Shown piece by piece: positions 18,631 through 27,035 of a stretch of 64,000 nt of DNA; within the stretch, counting starts at the first letter, position 1, and every line of letters starts with the position of its first letter. The notes beneath the pieces are model-generated. The model saw nothing but the letters and a program-made list of their open reading frames with translations. It did no database searches and was not told where the DNA came from. The position numbers and the translations under genes were made by a program. This stretch comes from Amphibacillus sp052055485 (lineage in GTDB: Bacteria; Bacillota; Bacilli; Bacillales; Amphibacillaceae): NCBI RefSeq assembly GCF_052055485.1, contig NZ_CP197171.1, positions 1,178,001 to 1,242,000 on the forward strand. Direction: 5' to 3'.

Positions 18631-19635
18631 ATGATACATACTTTTGAATTTTATTTGCACACAGATATAAAGGCAATACAAAATTTATTATCAGTTCATA
18701 GTGTGAAAATTTTAGACTGGAACAATATAAGATCAGCAATCAAAAAAATAAATGAGAAAATAAACACTAACTTCTATGGCATTAAAATAAATTATATTAA
18801 GGAGCTGGCAAACGATGAGTATCAGATACACTTTAAATTAGATATTACCAAGTTACTTCATAAAGGTAATATCTCGGAAACTGATTATTACACGGTGGAG
18901 AAACTCATTCAAGATTTTTTGAATAATTCTTTTGGTAGTCACATTATCTTTGACAAGCACATTTTAACTCGTATTGATTACAAATATGATTGTGTTGTAA
19001 AGGATCAAAAAAATCGTGAGTTGCTTTTTCACTTGATTGACAAGCATACAAGGAAATATTCTCATAAGGAAAAATACCGTTGGGGAAAAACTAATAGTGG
19101 CATACCTTATAAGTATGAATCCAGCCAGTATCACAACAATATGAGTGTTGGAATGATCATTTATGATAAGGAAAGGGAACGCTTGGAAAAAAATGAGCCT
19201 GTATTAGAATTCCATGAAAATGTAGTAAGGTATGAATTGAGGTTGAATAATCAACATTTAAACTCTAAAAAACGACAGGACAAATCGGGGAAATCTATAC
19301 CTAAAAAGTTATCGGCATATTTTCAAGAAGAAGTTTGGAAAGATTACATGAACAAGCATGTGTATCCAATTGTGCATAAGGGTGATTATTACAAAATTAC
19401 CGTAGCAGAAAAAATAATTGATGCCAGTAACTTAACAAAACGAAAGAAAGACAAATTGCGACAATTTTTAGTGCGAATCTCCAAGGGAACACTTGATACA
19501 CCTAAGCAAAATCTATCAAGGGCTACTTACAGACAATATATTCGTGACTTAGAAACTTTAGGTATCAATCCGATTTTGATACCGAAAAACAGAAAAGATG
19601 CCCCTGGTTGTTTTAAAAATCCATTTACTCTGTAA
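18631..19635 (+). CDS. Replication initiation protein, phage/plasmid rolling-circle type
   Basis: 334 aa. Features resembling gene II/X-type or Rep_trans-like initiators: ILTRIDYKYDCVV near residue 115, GMIIYDKERERLEKNEP, then VVRYELRLNNQHLNSKK, a tyrosine-containing arrangement usual for nicking initiators, and a basic C-terminus. Strong GGAGGA site before the ATG. It is divergent from the recombinase operon. An initiator next to recombinases suggests the excised island can replicate, as shown for several SCC-like elements that carry helicases; here the initiator type is different. Family assignment is moderately sure, catalytic residues unverified. Confidence 0.65.
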   Translation: MIHTFEFYLHTDIKAIQNLLSVHSVKILDWNNIRSAIKKINEKINTNFYGIKINYIKELANDEYQIHFKLDITKLLHKGNISETDYYTVEKLIQDFLNNSFGSHIIFDKHILTRIDYKYDCVVKDQKNRELLFHLIDKHTRKYSHKEKYRWGKTNSGIPYKYESSQYHNNMSVGMIIYDKERERLEKNEPVLEFHENVVRYELRLNNQHLNSKKRQDKSGKSIPKKLSAYFQEEVWKDYMNKHVYPIVHKGDYYKITVAEKIIDASNLTKRKKDKLRQFLVRISKGTLDTPKQNLSRATYRQYIRDLETLGINPILIPKNRKDAPGCFKNPFTL

Positions 19636-20232
19636 TAAATTTTTTTACTTCACGGTCAAGAATGGTTAACATATTCATCGTTTTCTTTCCGATTTCATCA
19701 ACTCCTCATTTGATTTCTCAAAATTCTTTAGCAAAAGAATATTTGTGTTGATTATTACTTAGTCCTCTATGTATGAGTGATAGTGTTCCAATAGTAGGTT
19801 GTGTGAAACGCTGTATATTCAATAATCAAAGAGTAGTAAATTGTTAGGGAAGTTCATCGAGAATGGCAGAAAAGACTGATTAAAAGCCTAATCATTAAAT
19901 AACTTAGCAACGTGTAGACTGATGGTAGCAGAAAGTGAAAATTGCCTATGAATGAAGTTGGTAAAACAACCCAATTGGAACGACATATCGACTTCCTAAG
20001 GCTGGGAATTTTATAAACAGAATGTATCTATATGTATCTAAACGAAGAAAGATCCTACGGAATGCCAGTATTGAGCATATTTAGTATGTATGACTCGTTC
20101 TTTTATTAACAATTTATATATAGTAAAATACTGGTAAGTTATATCGAGATTGCTTAGATGTTTATATGAAAAGTTCTGTAAAATAGAATTAGTATTCTGA
20201 TTTTTAAATACTATTCAGTAAGGAGTGATGGA
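19636..20232. other. Gene-free region; possible structured RNA remnant
   Basis: About 600 bases without a coding frame. The segment 19915-20090 is rich in short self-complementary blocks (for example GAAGTTGG/CAACCC near 19955) and in G/A-rich loops reminiscent of group II intron domain I, but no reverse transcriptase or clear intron end is present. The 3' end carries the AAGGAG site of the next gene. Confidence 0.3.
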
Positions 20233-21078
20233 TTGTTGAAAGAAAAAAGATATATTGATATTAAGAGCACTGGTAAAGAGTTAGTATTAGAGACTTTTTT
20301 AGATGTTGGGAGCAAGGCGGCTGCTGATGTTGCAAAAGAAGCTGTTACTACTGCTACAGCAGATTTATTAGTAGATTCTGCCAGTTCGTTAGTCCCAGGT
20401 GTCTCAGGAGCGGTTCAAGGATATAAAAGACGTAGATTCGAAAGAAATATTATACAATTCACTAAAGAATTAAATTCACGGGTAGACGAGGTTCGTATGA
20501 ATTTAGAAGAAAAATCAAATGAGCAAAAGGAACAAATCGATCAGCTGTTTCAGTACGTGATAGATTATGTCGTAGATGAAAAGCAACAAGAAAAAATAGC
20601 ATATATGGTTAATGGATTTGTGAAAATTTCAGAACACGATCACATTACTGAGGACTTTGTTTTGAATTATTATGATGTGCTTAGAGAGTTAAGAATGGTT
20701 GATATATCAGTACTTAGATTAATGTATTTTAATGCTTATATTTTGAGAAATATAAGTACTAAGGAAACATTCGAAAGTATATTAGAGGAGTATAGAATTA
20801 CTCAGGAACAATATGAAGCAGTTCGGAGAAATTTATTTCGAATTGGTCTCCTTACTACAGAAACAGATTTAAATATTATTCATGATTTAAATGAAATTTC
20901 AGATAAGTTCAAAGAGTTGTATTCATACTTAGATAAATTTACCAATCCTAAATACAACCGTAAATTACCAAAATTAAAGACTCCAAAGTTAAAGTCCAAA
21001 GAAAGATTCAAGATTTCAAAGTTTGGACGTGATTTCATGGAATTTTTCTTGGATTCGGAAGATAAAAAAGAAAAGTGA
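20233..21078 (+). CDS. Unknown protein with glycine/alanine-rich amphipathic segment
   Basis: 281 aa, starting at TTG (20233) after AAGGAGTGATGGA. Residues 20-60 (KAAADVAKEAVTTATADLL then SASSLVPGVSGAVQGYKRRR) form an alanine/glycine-rich, possibly membrane-associating stretch; residues 60-120 look like a coiled coil; the rest is helical and charged, with a lysine-rich C-terminus. I do not recognise the family. Its place in the island and separate ribosome site suggest a real accessory gene. Similar architectures occur in uncharacterised genes of defence-rich islands, but nothing here proves such a role. Confidence 0.65.
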   Translation: MLKEKRYIDIKSTGKELVLETFLDVGSKAAADVAKEAVTTATADLLVDSASSLVPGVSGAVQGYKRRRFERNIIQFTKELNSRVDEVRMNLEEKSNEQKEQIDQLFQYVIDYVVDEKQQEKIAYMVNGFVKISEHDHITEDFVLNYYDVLRELRMVDISVLRLMYFNAYILRNISTKETFESILEEYRITQEQYEAVRRNLFRIGLLTTETDLNIIHDLNEISDKFKELYSYLDKFTNPKYNRKLPKLKTPKLKSKERFKISKFGRDFMEFFLDSEDKKEK

Positions 21079-21121
21079 TGATTAAAGAATTAGAGGGACA
21101 ACGATGAAGGGTGATTTTCTT

Positions 21122-21340
21122 ATGAAATTTAAATATTTTAATGATACTGGTAGAACGATTGCTATTCATCCTGCAACTTTCATTCATGGCTGTACATCCG
21201 ATAGTAAAAAACCAATTGAACATTTAGAAGAACGAACTTTTAATTTGCCAGAAGGACATTATCCATTTGTGAAAATGTGGGATAATGGAATAGATAGAGG
21301 ATTGCAACTTTTAATTTCACCGACTAAAAATGAACGATGA
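21122..21340 (+). CDS. Small conserved protein of unknown function (phage/island type)
   Basis: 72 aa, beginning MKFKYFNDTGRTIAIHPATF. The ATG at 21122 has GAAGGGTGA nine bases upstream; an ATG at 21104 is possible but has no ribosome site. The block HPATFIHGC, HLEERTFNLPEGHYPFVKMW and LQLLISPTK is compact and looks like a folded beta-domain; similar small proteins occur in Firmicute phages and islands as far as I recall. No function is known. It is 43 bp after the 281-aa gene and may be co-transcribed. Confidence 0.6.
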   Translation: MKFKYFNDTGRTIAIHPATFIHGCTSDSKKPIEHLEERTFNLPEGHYPFVKMWDNGIDRGLQLLISPTKNER

Positions 21341-21388
21341 GATAAATAAGATGAATGAAACTATATAACTTTGGAGAGTGTAATATTA

Positions 21389-21432
21389 ACTGTGTAAGTA
21401 AGAAATGCGTACGATTTCTTACTCACACAGTT
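21389..21432 (+). terminator. Hairpin inside the left end of the IS256 element
   Basis: A near-perfect 19-bp inverted repeat (arms 21389-21407 and 21414-21432) followed by a T-run, placed 45 bases before the transposase start. It would stop transcription entering from outside the element, a known way to keep transposase levels low. Confidence 0.65.
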
Positions 21433-21477
21433 TTTTATTTGGTAGAATAATAATATAAAGCTAAAGGAGTGTTTTAA

Positions 21478-22722
21478 ATGGGCAAACCCAAAAGAGATCC
21501 TAACTCCGTAGAATTAGCTAACAAGATTATTGAACAGTATCAACCAAAGTCTGTAGAAGATATGCAACATGCATTAAAGGACATATTCGGACCGATGTTT
21601 GAATCAATGTTAAAAGGTGAAATGAAAATGAATCATCATTTGGGCTATGAATCAAATGATAAAGGAGAAAAGGAAACAAACAATAGACGGAACGGGTACG
21701 GAAAAAAGACAGTCAAAACGACAGCTGGCGAAGTGGATATTGCTGTACCTCGTGATCGTGACGGTTCATTTGAACCACACCTCATTCCCAAGCGTAAAAG
21801 AGATGTTTCTGCCATCGAGGATAAAGTCATCTCCATGTATGCAAGAGGAATGTCTCAGCGAGATATTTCATCTACTATCGAAGATATCTATGGTTTCTCC
21901 GTGTCTCATGAAATGATATCCGATATTACCGATACAGTGCTTCCTGATTTAGAAGAGTGGCAAAGTCGTCCTTTAAGCAACTGTTATCCTTTTGTGTTTG
22001 TAGATTGCCTTTATACGACGATACGTAATGAATACGAAACCAAGAAATACGCTGTGTATACCATGTTAGGCTACACCATGGAAGGAAAGAAAGACATTCT
22101 TGGTCTATGGTTAAATGAAACGGAAAGTAAGCATAAATGGATGCAGATCTTTGATGAAATAAAAGCTCGTGGTGTAGAAGATATTTTCTTTATTTCTATG
22201 GATGGAGTAAGTGGATTAGAAGATGGAGCTCGTGCCATTTTTCCACAAGTTGTCGTACAACGCTGTATGGTTCATCTCATTAGAAATTCGATTAAGTATG
22301 TTCCAAGTAAAGACTATAAAGCTTTTACTGCTGCATTAAAAAAGGTTTACGCAGCACCAAGCCTTAAAGCATGTCATAGTGCATTTGAAACCTTTCAACA
22401 ACAATGGTCTGCTTATCCTGGAGCTATTGACGTTTGGAAACGGAATTTCTCCCATGTGGAACAACTATTTGATTATGGAAGTGCGATACGCAAAATTATG
22501 TACACTACGAATGCCGTAGAAAGTATACATTCCAGCTTTAGAAAAGTGACAAAAAAAGGAGCATTCCCAAACGAGAACGCCCTTCTAAAAGTTTTGTATT
22601 TACGAACCAAAGAACTTGAAAATAAGTGGGAAGGTGGCCATATTCAACAATGGGCAATGGTCATGAATCAGCTGTTAATTCATGATCACCTTAATGAACG
22701 TGTGTTAAAGTATTTAGAATAA
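21478..22722 (+). CDS. IS256-family (Mutator) transposase
   Basis: 414 aa DDE transposase. Conserved features: GEMKMNHHLGYE, RRNGYGKKTVKT, the PRDRDGSFEP block, MYARGMSQRDIS, VFVDCLYTTIRN (first D), SMDGVSGLEDGARAIFPQ (second D), QRCMVHLIRNSIKYV, and TTNAVESIHSSFRKVTKKGAFP (catalytic E). Length is normal and the frame is intact, so the element may be active. AAAGGAG lies upstream of the ATG. Confidence 0.95.
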   Translation: MGKPKRDPNSVELANKIIEQYQPKSVEDMQHALKDIFGPMFESMLKGEMKMNHHLGYESNDKGEKETNNRRNGYGKKTVKTTAGEVDIAVPRDRDGSFEPHLIPKRKRDVSAIEDKVISMYARGMSQRDISSTIEDIYGFSVSHEMISDITDTVLPDLEEWQSRPLSNCYPFVFVDCLYTTIRNEYETKKYAVYTMLGYTMEGKKDILGLWLNETESKHKWMQIFDEIKARGVEDIFFISMDGVSGLEDGARAIFPQVVVQRCMVHLIRNSIKYVPSKDYKAFTAALKKVYAAPSLKACHSAFETFQQQWSAYPGAIDVWKRNFSHVEQLFDYGSAIRKIMYTTNAVESIHSSFRKVTKKGAFPNENALLKVLYLRTKELENKWEGGHIQQWAMVMNQLLIHDHLNERVLKYLE

Positions 22723-22763
22723 CTTACACACTTTTCTTGACAAGCCCATACTTTGTGAAAAAA

Positions 22764-22789
22764 GACTCCTCAATTTTGATAGAGGAGTC
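22764..22789. terminator. Terminator between IS256 and the DUF2188 gene
   Basis: GACTCCTC (22764-22771) pairs with GAGGAGTC (22782-22789). The A-run on the left gives a T-run for the minus-strand DUF2188 gene. Confidence 0.8.
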
Positions 22790-22797
22790 TTCGTAAA

Positions 22798-23019
22798 CTA
22801 ACCTTTTGGTGGATAGTTATCCTTACCGTAACTATTTTTCTCACGAATCCTTCCGCTTCTATTATGAATTAATAGTTCGGATCCGTTATTAATAGCAATA
22901 CCTTTCGCTATATTGATAGCTTCATATTGTGTATTTGTTCTTATAGTGGCTCTTGAGTTTCCGCCACCTTTTACTTGCCAGCCACCATCTTTGTGTGGGG
23001 TAACATGCTGATTAGGCAT
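22798..23019 (-). CDS. DUF2188 family protein
   Basis: 73 aa beginning MPNQHVTPHKDGGWQVKGGG. The pattern VTPHKDGGWQVKGGGNSRAT, then repeated-use of AINIAKGIA and ELLIHNRSGRIREKNSYG, is typical of DUF2188, a small domain found in many bacteria and mobile elements. Function is unknown. AAAAGGAGG lies ahead of the ATG. It has its own terminator. Confidence 0.85.
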   Translation of the reverse strand: MPNQHVTPHKDGGWQVKGGGNSRATIRTNTQYEAINIAKGIAINNGSELLIHNRSGRIREKNSYGKDNYPPKG

Positions 23020-23147
23020 TAATAAATTCCTCCTTTTCCATTATACGAACATAAAAACTCTATATGCATAAATGAAAAATTTTGTTATTATAAAATCACA
23101 TTTTAAATTTCTGATGACCCTATTTGTTCTGCAAAACAAATGGGGTC

Positions 23148-23270
23148 TTATTTTATTGCTTTTTTAATCTGTCTCTCCATTTTCTTGATTTCTAACCGGA
23201 GGTCTCGTTCTGTTTTTCGTTGCGCTTGTCTAATTTTATTGCGAATCTGAGTTTTACTTATCCTTCTCAT
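23148..23270 (-). CDS. Small basic coiled-coil protein, 40 aa
   Basis: A 40-codon frame starting MRRISKTQIRNKIRQAQRK and ending KKAIK. It is almost all charged, K/R/E/Q-rich and helical. AGGAGGTGAT sits at ideal distance before the ATG, which makes it a convincing gene despite its size. A hairpin (GACCC.ATTTGT/ACAAAT.GGGTC, 23114-23147) lies just past the stop. Function unknown; possibly nucleic-acid binding by composition. Confidence 0.6.
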   Translation of the reverse strand: MRRISKTQIRNKIRQAQRKTERDLRLEIKKMERQIKKAIK

Positions 23271-24178
23271 ATGATCACCTCCTATTTGTATAATTATTAT
23301 AACTATCCTCCTTTCTTACATATTAATTATATATCACATTATTACCTGGCACAATATATAGTAATTTCTTATTTATTCACATCTATATGTAGTTGATCAC
23401 CTTGTGTGAGATTTAAAAATATGGTAAAATATTAGGTTAATTTTTGTTGCATTTATATTTAATCATAAACAGTTTTTTTCATAGTGCTAAGTAACCAAAA
23501 TTTAAGAAGTAGTACAGTTTATTATTAAATATCTCTTCTTTTCCCTATTTCCTTCCTTAAATGGCTCCTCTATTGTGTAGATAACTGGCAAATGACCACT
23601 ATATGAATTTCATTTACTAAAAATACATTGAATCTTACTGTATAGCATTGTGGTGATATCTGGAAGTAAAAGAGATTTATCTATGAAGATGAGTTTTAAA
23701 GTAGAAGCAAAGGAGTACTATTTTCTTCTTTTTATCTCTGGGGGAACATGTAATCGTCAGTTGACAAAATATCTACACTGAAACTTGATGAAGTTTGTGT
23801 ATTTTAGAAAAAAAGAATAGCATGATAGAAAAAAATTAAAAAATATAAATTTATTAAGGAATAAAAATAGGTTTGGTAAGAAAATATAAGTTTTTTTGGA
23901 GATAATTAAAAATAGACGACTGTACGAAGAAAAAAAGAGTAATTTCATTTCCAATTTTTACAGGTATAAAAGTTCAAAAAAACATGATACGTTAAAAACA
24001 GTAAAATATAATTATAACATTTATATTTTACTATAGTCAATGGAAAAATGAAGGGATGTTGAATTAAATTATCTTGAATTCTTAATCTTTTAAAGTGTTC
24101 AAATAAGAAGTAATTAATGTTTTAGAATTTTTCCTCTCACCTTGAAAAAACTACAATTGTAAAAGGAGTTAAAATTAG
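23271..24178. other. AT-rich region upstream of the AIPR-like gene
   Basis: About 900 very AT-rich bases with no plausible gene. A perfect 11-bp inverted repeat GTAAAATATAA (24001-24011) / TTATATTTTAC (24021-24031) lies 150 bp before the AIPR-like gene and may be an operator or leader hairpin. AAAAGGAG precedes that gene. Confidence 0.5.
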
Positions 24179-25258
24179 ATGAAAGACGAATTAACCAATG
24201 TCACCATTGATGCAGATTTAAGGGAATACATGGTTAATGGTGAGAAATTTTTATTAGGAATAGTTTCAGGACGAGCATTAAAAGAAATCAAAAGGGATAT
24301 CCCAAACAAGCCAAACACACGGGAGTATATGGGGAAGAAGAATAAAAATGTATCTGAAATGATAGGGACATTGAGGTATAAGCCAGAATTCTTCATGCAT
24401 AAAAATAATGGAATTCAAATAAACGCTACGTCTTATGTTAAAAATGACGATGGAACTACAACAATCTTTTTTAATGACAGAAATGGTACTTATAATGGCA
24501 ATCATACAAAGAACGTGCTATCTAAATACGGAAATGAAAAGAGCCATGTAAATATAGCAGTTTATTTTAATGTTCCTGAGGAAGAAATTGTAGATATTAC
24601 TGTTAGCAAAAATTCAAGTGCCCCCACTCAAGAGATTAGCCGTGGTGAAAAGTTGGGTCATTATGATTGGGTAAAAGAATGTTTACCTAATTATCAAATA
24701 AAATACAAAGAAAGTGACGAGTTTGATTTGGATATTGCTACAGTCTTGCATATAGCTGGCATATACCAAATTGATAAAGATCATTATACCTTTTTGAATG
24801 ATAATTTTAAAAAGTTTCAAAGTTTTTTGCGTAGTAAAGGAAACATTGTAAAAAAATTTAATGATGGAAAATTAGATCTTAAGAAAACTCGTTATATTTT
24901 AAAAGACGTAATCGATTTTTATGAATCTATACGATTTGATGAAGATATTCTGGCTTTGGTGAGAAGAAATTTAGAAAGTAAAGGGTGGATAAGGAAAGGG
25001 GCTGTTACAGATTCGCTTATGTACAATATAATAAATGCAACCAAATTTGCATTCTATATTCCTAACACTCTTTATCCTTGTTTAAAGGACGACTATGATG
25101 TTAATCGTTTGATACATTTAACTAAAAAAGTATTTCCGGAAATTACTTCTAAATTGACAGAATATGAAAATGAGGGATTCAATGTAACTGAAATATGTAG
25201 AGGGATCAACATATACCAAGAGATACAAAATCTTATGTTGTTGGAGTTAACTAAGTAA
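24179..25258 (+). CDS. AIPR-like (abortive infection phage resistance) protein
   Basis: 359 aa cytoplasmic protein. Two blocks resemble AIPR-family signatures: FFMHKNNGIQINATS (about residues 71-85; family pattern FwyxNNGI) and NDRNGTYNGNHTKNVL (about 99-114; family pattern NpqIVNGxQT). The rest is helical. AIPR proteins are linked with abortive infection, and the surrounding restriction and kinase genes make a defence role plausible. I cannot confirm family membership without a profile search. The stop is 3 bp from the following 125-aa gene. Confidence 0.6.
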   Translation: MKDELTNVTIDADLREYMVNGEKFLLGIVSGRALKEIKRDIPNKPNTREYMGKKNKNVSEMIGTLRYKPEFFMHKNNGIQINATSYVKNDDGTTTIFFNDRNGTYNGNHTKNVLSKYGNEKSHVNIAVYFNVPEEEIVDITVSKNSSAPTQEISRGEKLGHYDWVKECLPNYQIKYKESDEFDLDIATVLHIAGIYQIDKDHYTFLNDNFKKFQSFLRSKGNIVKKFNDGKLDLKKTRYILKDVIDFYESIRFDEDILALVRRNLESKGWIRKGAVTDSLMYNIINATKFAFYIPNTLYPCLKDDYDVNRLIHLTKKVFPEITSKLTEYENEGFNVTEICRGINIYQEIQNLMLLELTK

Positions 25259-25261
25259 TTT

Positions 25262-25639
25262 ATGAAGGGACGAGTTCGTTTGAGAAGAGTTTATGAAACA
25301 GAAATATTATTTGAAATTTTACACGGTTCGTATGTTTCTGAAAATTATAATTATGAAATGATCTGTGATAAAGAGGGAATGAATTTCATCACTGAATTTT
25401 TCAGAGATGAGAATGTCAGTAATGAAGATGGCAGATTAATATTTAGGGAATCTGTATCAAAAATAAAAGAGCGATTAAAGATTGAAAATATAGAATCATT
25501 TTTAGATGATTTCACTCGAACTTATATAAAAGTGTATCCGAAAAATGAAAAGTTTCGTAATTATACTATAGCAAATGCTTATTCATCAGATAGTAATATA
25601 AGGATTGTATTTAATACTGATATATTAGAGATTTTATAA
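25262..25639 (+). CDS. Unknown partner of the AIPR-like protein
   Basis: 125 aa, ATG three bases after the AIPR-like stop, so translation is coupled. No signal peptide or membrane segment. The sequence is mixed alpha/beta with RRVYETEILFEILHGSY at the start; I recognise no domain. Tight coupling suggests the two proteins act together, for example as a subunit or an antidote, but this is inference. Confidence 0.6.
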   Translation: MKGRVRLRRVYETEILFEILHGSYVSENYNYEMICDKEGMNFITEFFRDENVSNEDGRLIFRESVSKIKERLKIENIESFLDDFTRTYIKVYPKNEKFRNYTIANAYSSDSNIRIVFNTDILEIL

Positions 25640-25650
25640 TCAGAAAACAA

Positions 25651-25685
25651 AAAAAGCCCACTTATTGGCAAGAGGCTTATTCCTT
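25651..25685. terminator. Hairpin between the AIPR pair and the convergent regulator
   Basis: AAGCC (25654-25658) pairs with GGCTT (25674-25678) across a 15-base loop, with an A-run on the left. It is weak but sits where two convergent genes end. Confidence 0.45.
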
Positions 25686-26180
25686 ATATTTCTCTGTAAA
25701 ATCCAATAAAGATTGACTGAACAGTTCACGCAATCTCAAATGAGGAAACTTATCGGCAGCTAATTGCTGAAACTGTTCATAAATCTCAGCATTTACCTGT
25801 ACTGTCTTAGTGTTGGTTTTAGAATCTACTGAATAAATTTTAGGATTGATAATGAGTTGTGTACTTGATTCATCCAGTAGTTTTTTTAGCTTATCAAGAT
25901 TATCATTCAAAAATTGCAAGGAATCATCATAAGTTGCATTATCTACATGTTGAGCCATTTGTTGGTATTCTTCCATGGACATTAATTTATAATACTGTTT
26001 TTTTGATTGGTTGTATTGAAAGTTGTCATGGTCGCGCATGATTTTACTAAAAGTAGAGGGAGTCATCCCTAACTTTTTTGCAACATTTTGGAGATGGTTA
26101 ACTTGTTCCTTTTTCAATAGTCCATTGACTAAGTTTACTCTTTCTTCTGATGATAAATTCATAAAATCATTTGTATTCAT
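25677..26180 (-). CDS. Probable DNA-binding regulator (HTH plus RHH-like C-terminus)
   Basis: 167 aa. Residues 30-60 (NVAKKLGMTPSTFSKIMRDH) look like a helix-turn-helix. The C-terminal part (TKTVQVNAEIYEQFQQLAAD then LRLRELFSQSLLDF) resembles ribbon-helix-helix or copy-control proteins of plasmids and integrative elements. It is divergent from the XRE regulator gene 160 bp away. Specific target unknown. Confidence 0.6.
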   Translation of the reverse strand: MNTNDFMNLSSEERVNLVNGLLKKEQVNHLQNVAKKLGMTPSTFSKIMRDHDNFQYNQSKKQYYKLMSMEEYQQMAQHVDNATYDDSLQFLNDNLDKLKKLLDESSTQLIINPKIYSVDSKTNTKTVQVNAEIYEQFQQLAADKFPHLRLRELFSQSLLDFTEKYKE

Positions 26181-26339
26181 GATTATTCCCCCTTTAAAGT
26201 ATCATTTATTTATAATAGATAGTTTTAAGAGAAATATAACTGCAAATACTGTTATGAAAATTTTAATAGACTACTATAATAAGTTGTTACAAATAATTGG
26301 ACTGGGTTATGATTCCAGACATGAAAAAGGGGAATATAT

Positions 26340-26687
26340 ATGAATTTAGAAAAAGTAGATATTAAAAGGTTGTTGAGAGAAGAGAGGAATAAAAGAGGGC
26401 TGACATATGACCAAGTTGCGAGTAAAGTAGGCTGCAGTACTTCATATCTATTTCGAGTAGAAAAGGGGGCTCGTAAGATTCCTCCAGAAAATGTGGTGAG
26501 GAAAATCATTGACTACTTTGAATTAGGTGAAGAAGAATTGTTGAATTACCAAAGAGACTTTTCTGAGGTGGACTATAAGACTGAAGTACTATTAAAGGCA
26601 GCTAAAACAGTAGATGTCAATAATTTGCAAGAATTTATTAGTTTCTTGAAGATTGTGGAAGGTTATCAAGAAATAGATAAAATATAA
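26340..26687 (+). CDS. XRE-family transcriptional regulator
   Basis: 115 aa. HTH_3 domain over residues 8-65 (LLREERNKRGLTYDQVASKV then CSTSYLFRVEKGARKIP). AAGGGGA precedes the ATG. The small size and position upstream of hsdRMS would fit a controller of the restriction genes or of the island, but no target is proved. A clear terminator follows. Confidence 0.85.
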   Translation: MNLEKVDIKRLLREERNKRGLTYDQVASKVGCSTSYLFRVEKGARKIPPENVVRKIIDYFELGEEELLNYQRDFSEVDYKTEVLLKAAKTVDVNNLQEFISFLKIVEGYQEIDKI

Positions 26688-26710
26688 GGCGAGTGTAAGC
26701 AATGTATTTG

Positions 26711-26739
26711 AAGCCGTTGAAATGAATCAACGGCTTTTT
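26711..26739 (+). terminator. Terminator after the XRE gene
   Basis: AAGCCGTTGA (26711-26720) pairs perfectly with TCAACGGCTT (26727-26736), followed by T residues. Confidence 0.9.
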
Positions 26740-26767
26740 AATTGTTGCAAGTTTGTTAGTGATGCTA

Positions 26768-26848
26768 CTACGAATTTTTGTTTAGAAAAAGTGCAGTGAA
26801 TGATATTAAAATTGATAATATAGATAAAATGAAAGCCCAAATAGCCAA
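26768..26848 (-). CDS. Tiny hydrophobic peptide (possible type I toxin-like or leader peptide)
   Basis: 26 aa, starting at TTG (26848) with an ideal AAGGAGGTGA site 6 bases upstream and ending at TAG (26770-26768). The peptide begins MAIWAFILSILSILISFTAL, a single membrane helix, and ends with polar LNKNS. Such peptides with strong ribosome sites recall small membrane toxins of type I systems. No antitoxin RNA is proved; a hairpin terminator at 26922-26955 lies upstream on the same strand. Confidence 0.45.
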   Translation of the reverse strand: MAIWAFILSILSILISFTALFLNKNS

Positions 26849-26921
26849 ATAAATCACCTCCTTAATTTTTCCGATAGTATATAAAACAACTGCCCAATGA
26901 CAATAGTCAATGGAATAAGAA

Positions 26922-26955
26922 AAAGCACCTGTAGAATTTAATCTACAAGTGCTTT
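26922..26955 (-). terminator. Strong hairpin with T-run on the minus strand
   Basis: A 14-bp stem with one mismatch (26922-26935 with 26942-26955) is followed on the minus strand by TTTTTC. No protein gene on that strand ends here, so it may end a short non-coding transcript starting near 27000-27060. Confidence 0.6.
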
Positions 26956-27035
26956 CTGCTTAGTATGAGAAAGTAATTGATTTTGTAGTGATGAGAACAT
27001 ACGGTTCCACCTCTAATTAGACGTGTAAAATTTTT

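Larger units (their letters stand above)
21380..22741 (+). mobile_element. IS256-family insertion sequence
   Basis: About 1362 bp with one Mutator-type transposase. The ends are imperfect inverted repeats sharing TGTGTAAGT (left near 21391, right near 22721 on the complement). No matching 8-bp target duplication is seen in the flanks, so the copy is old or rearranged. Confidence 0.75.
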
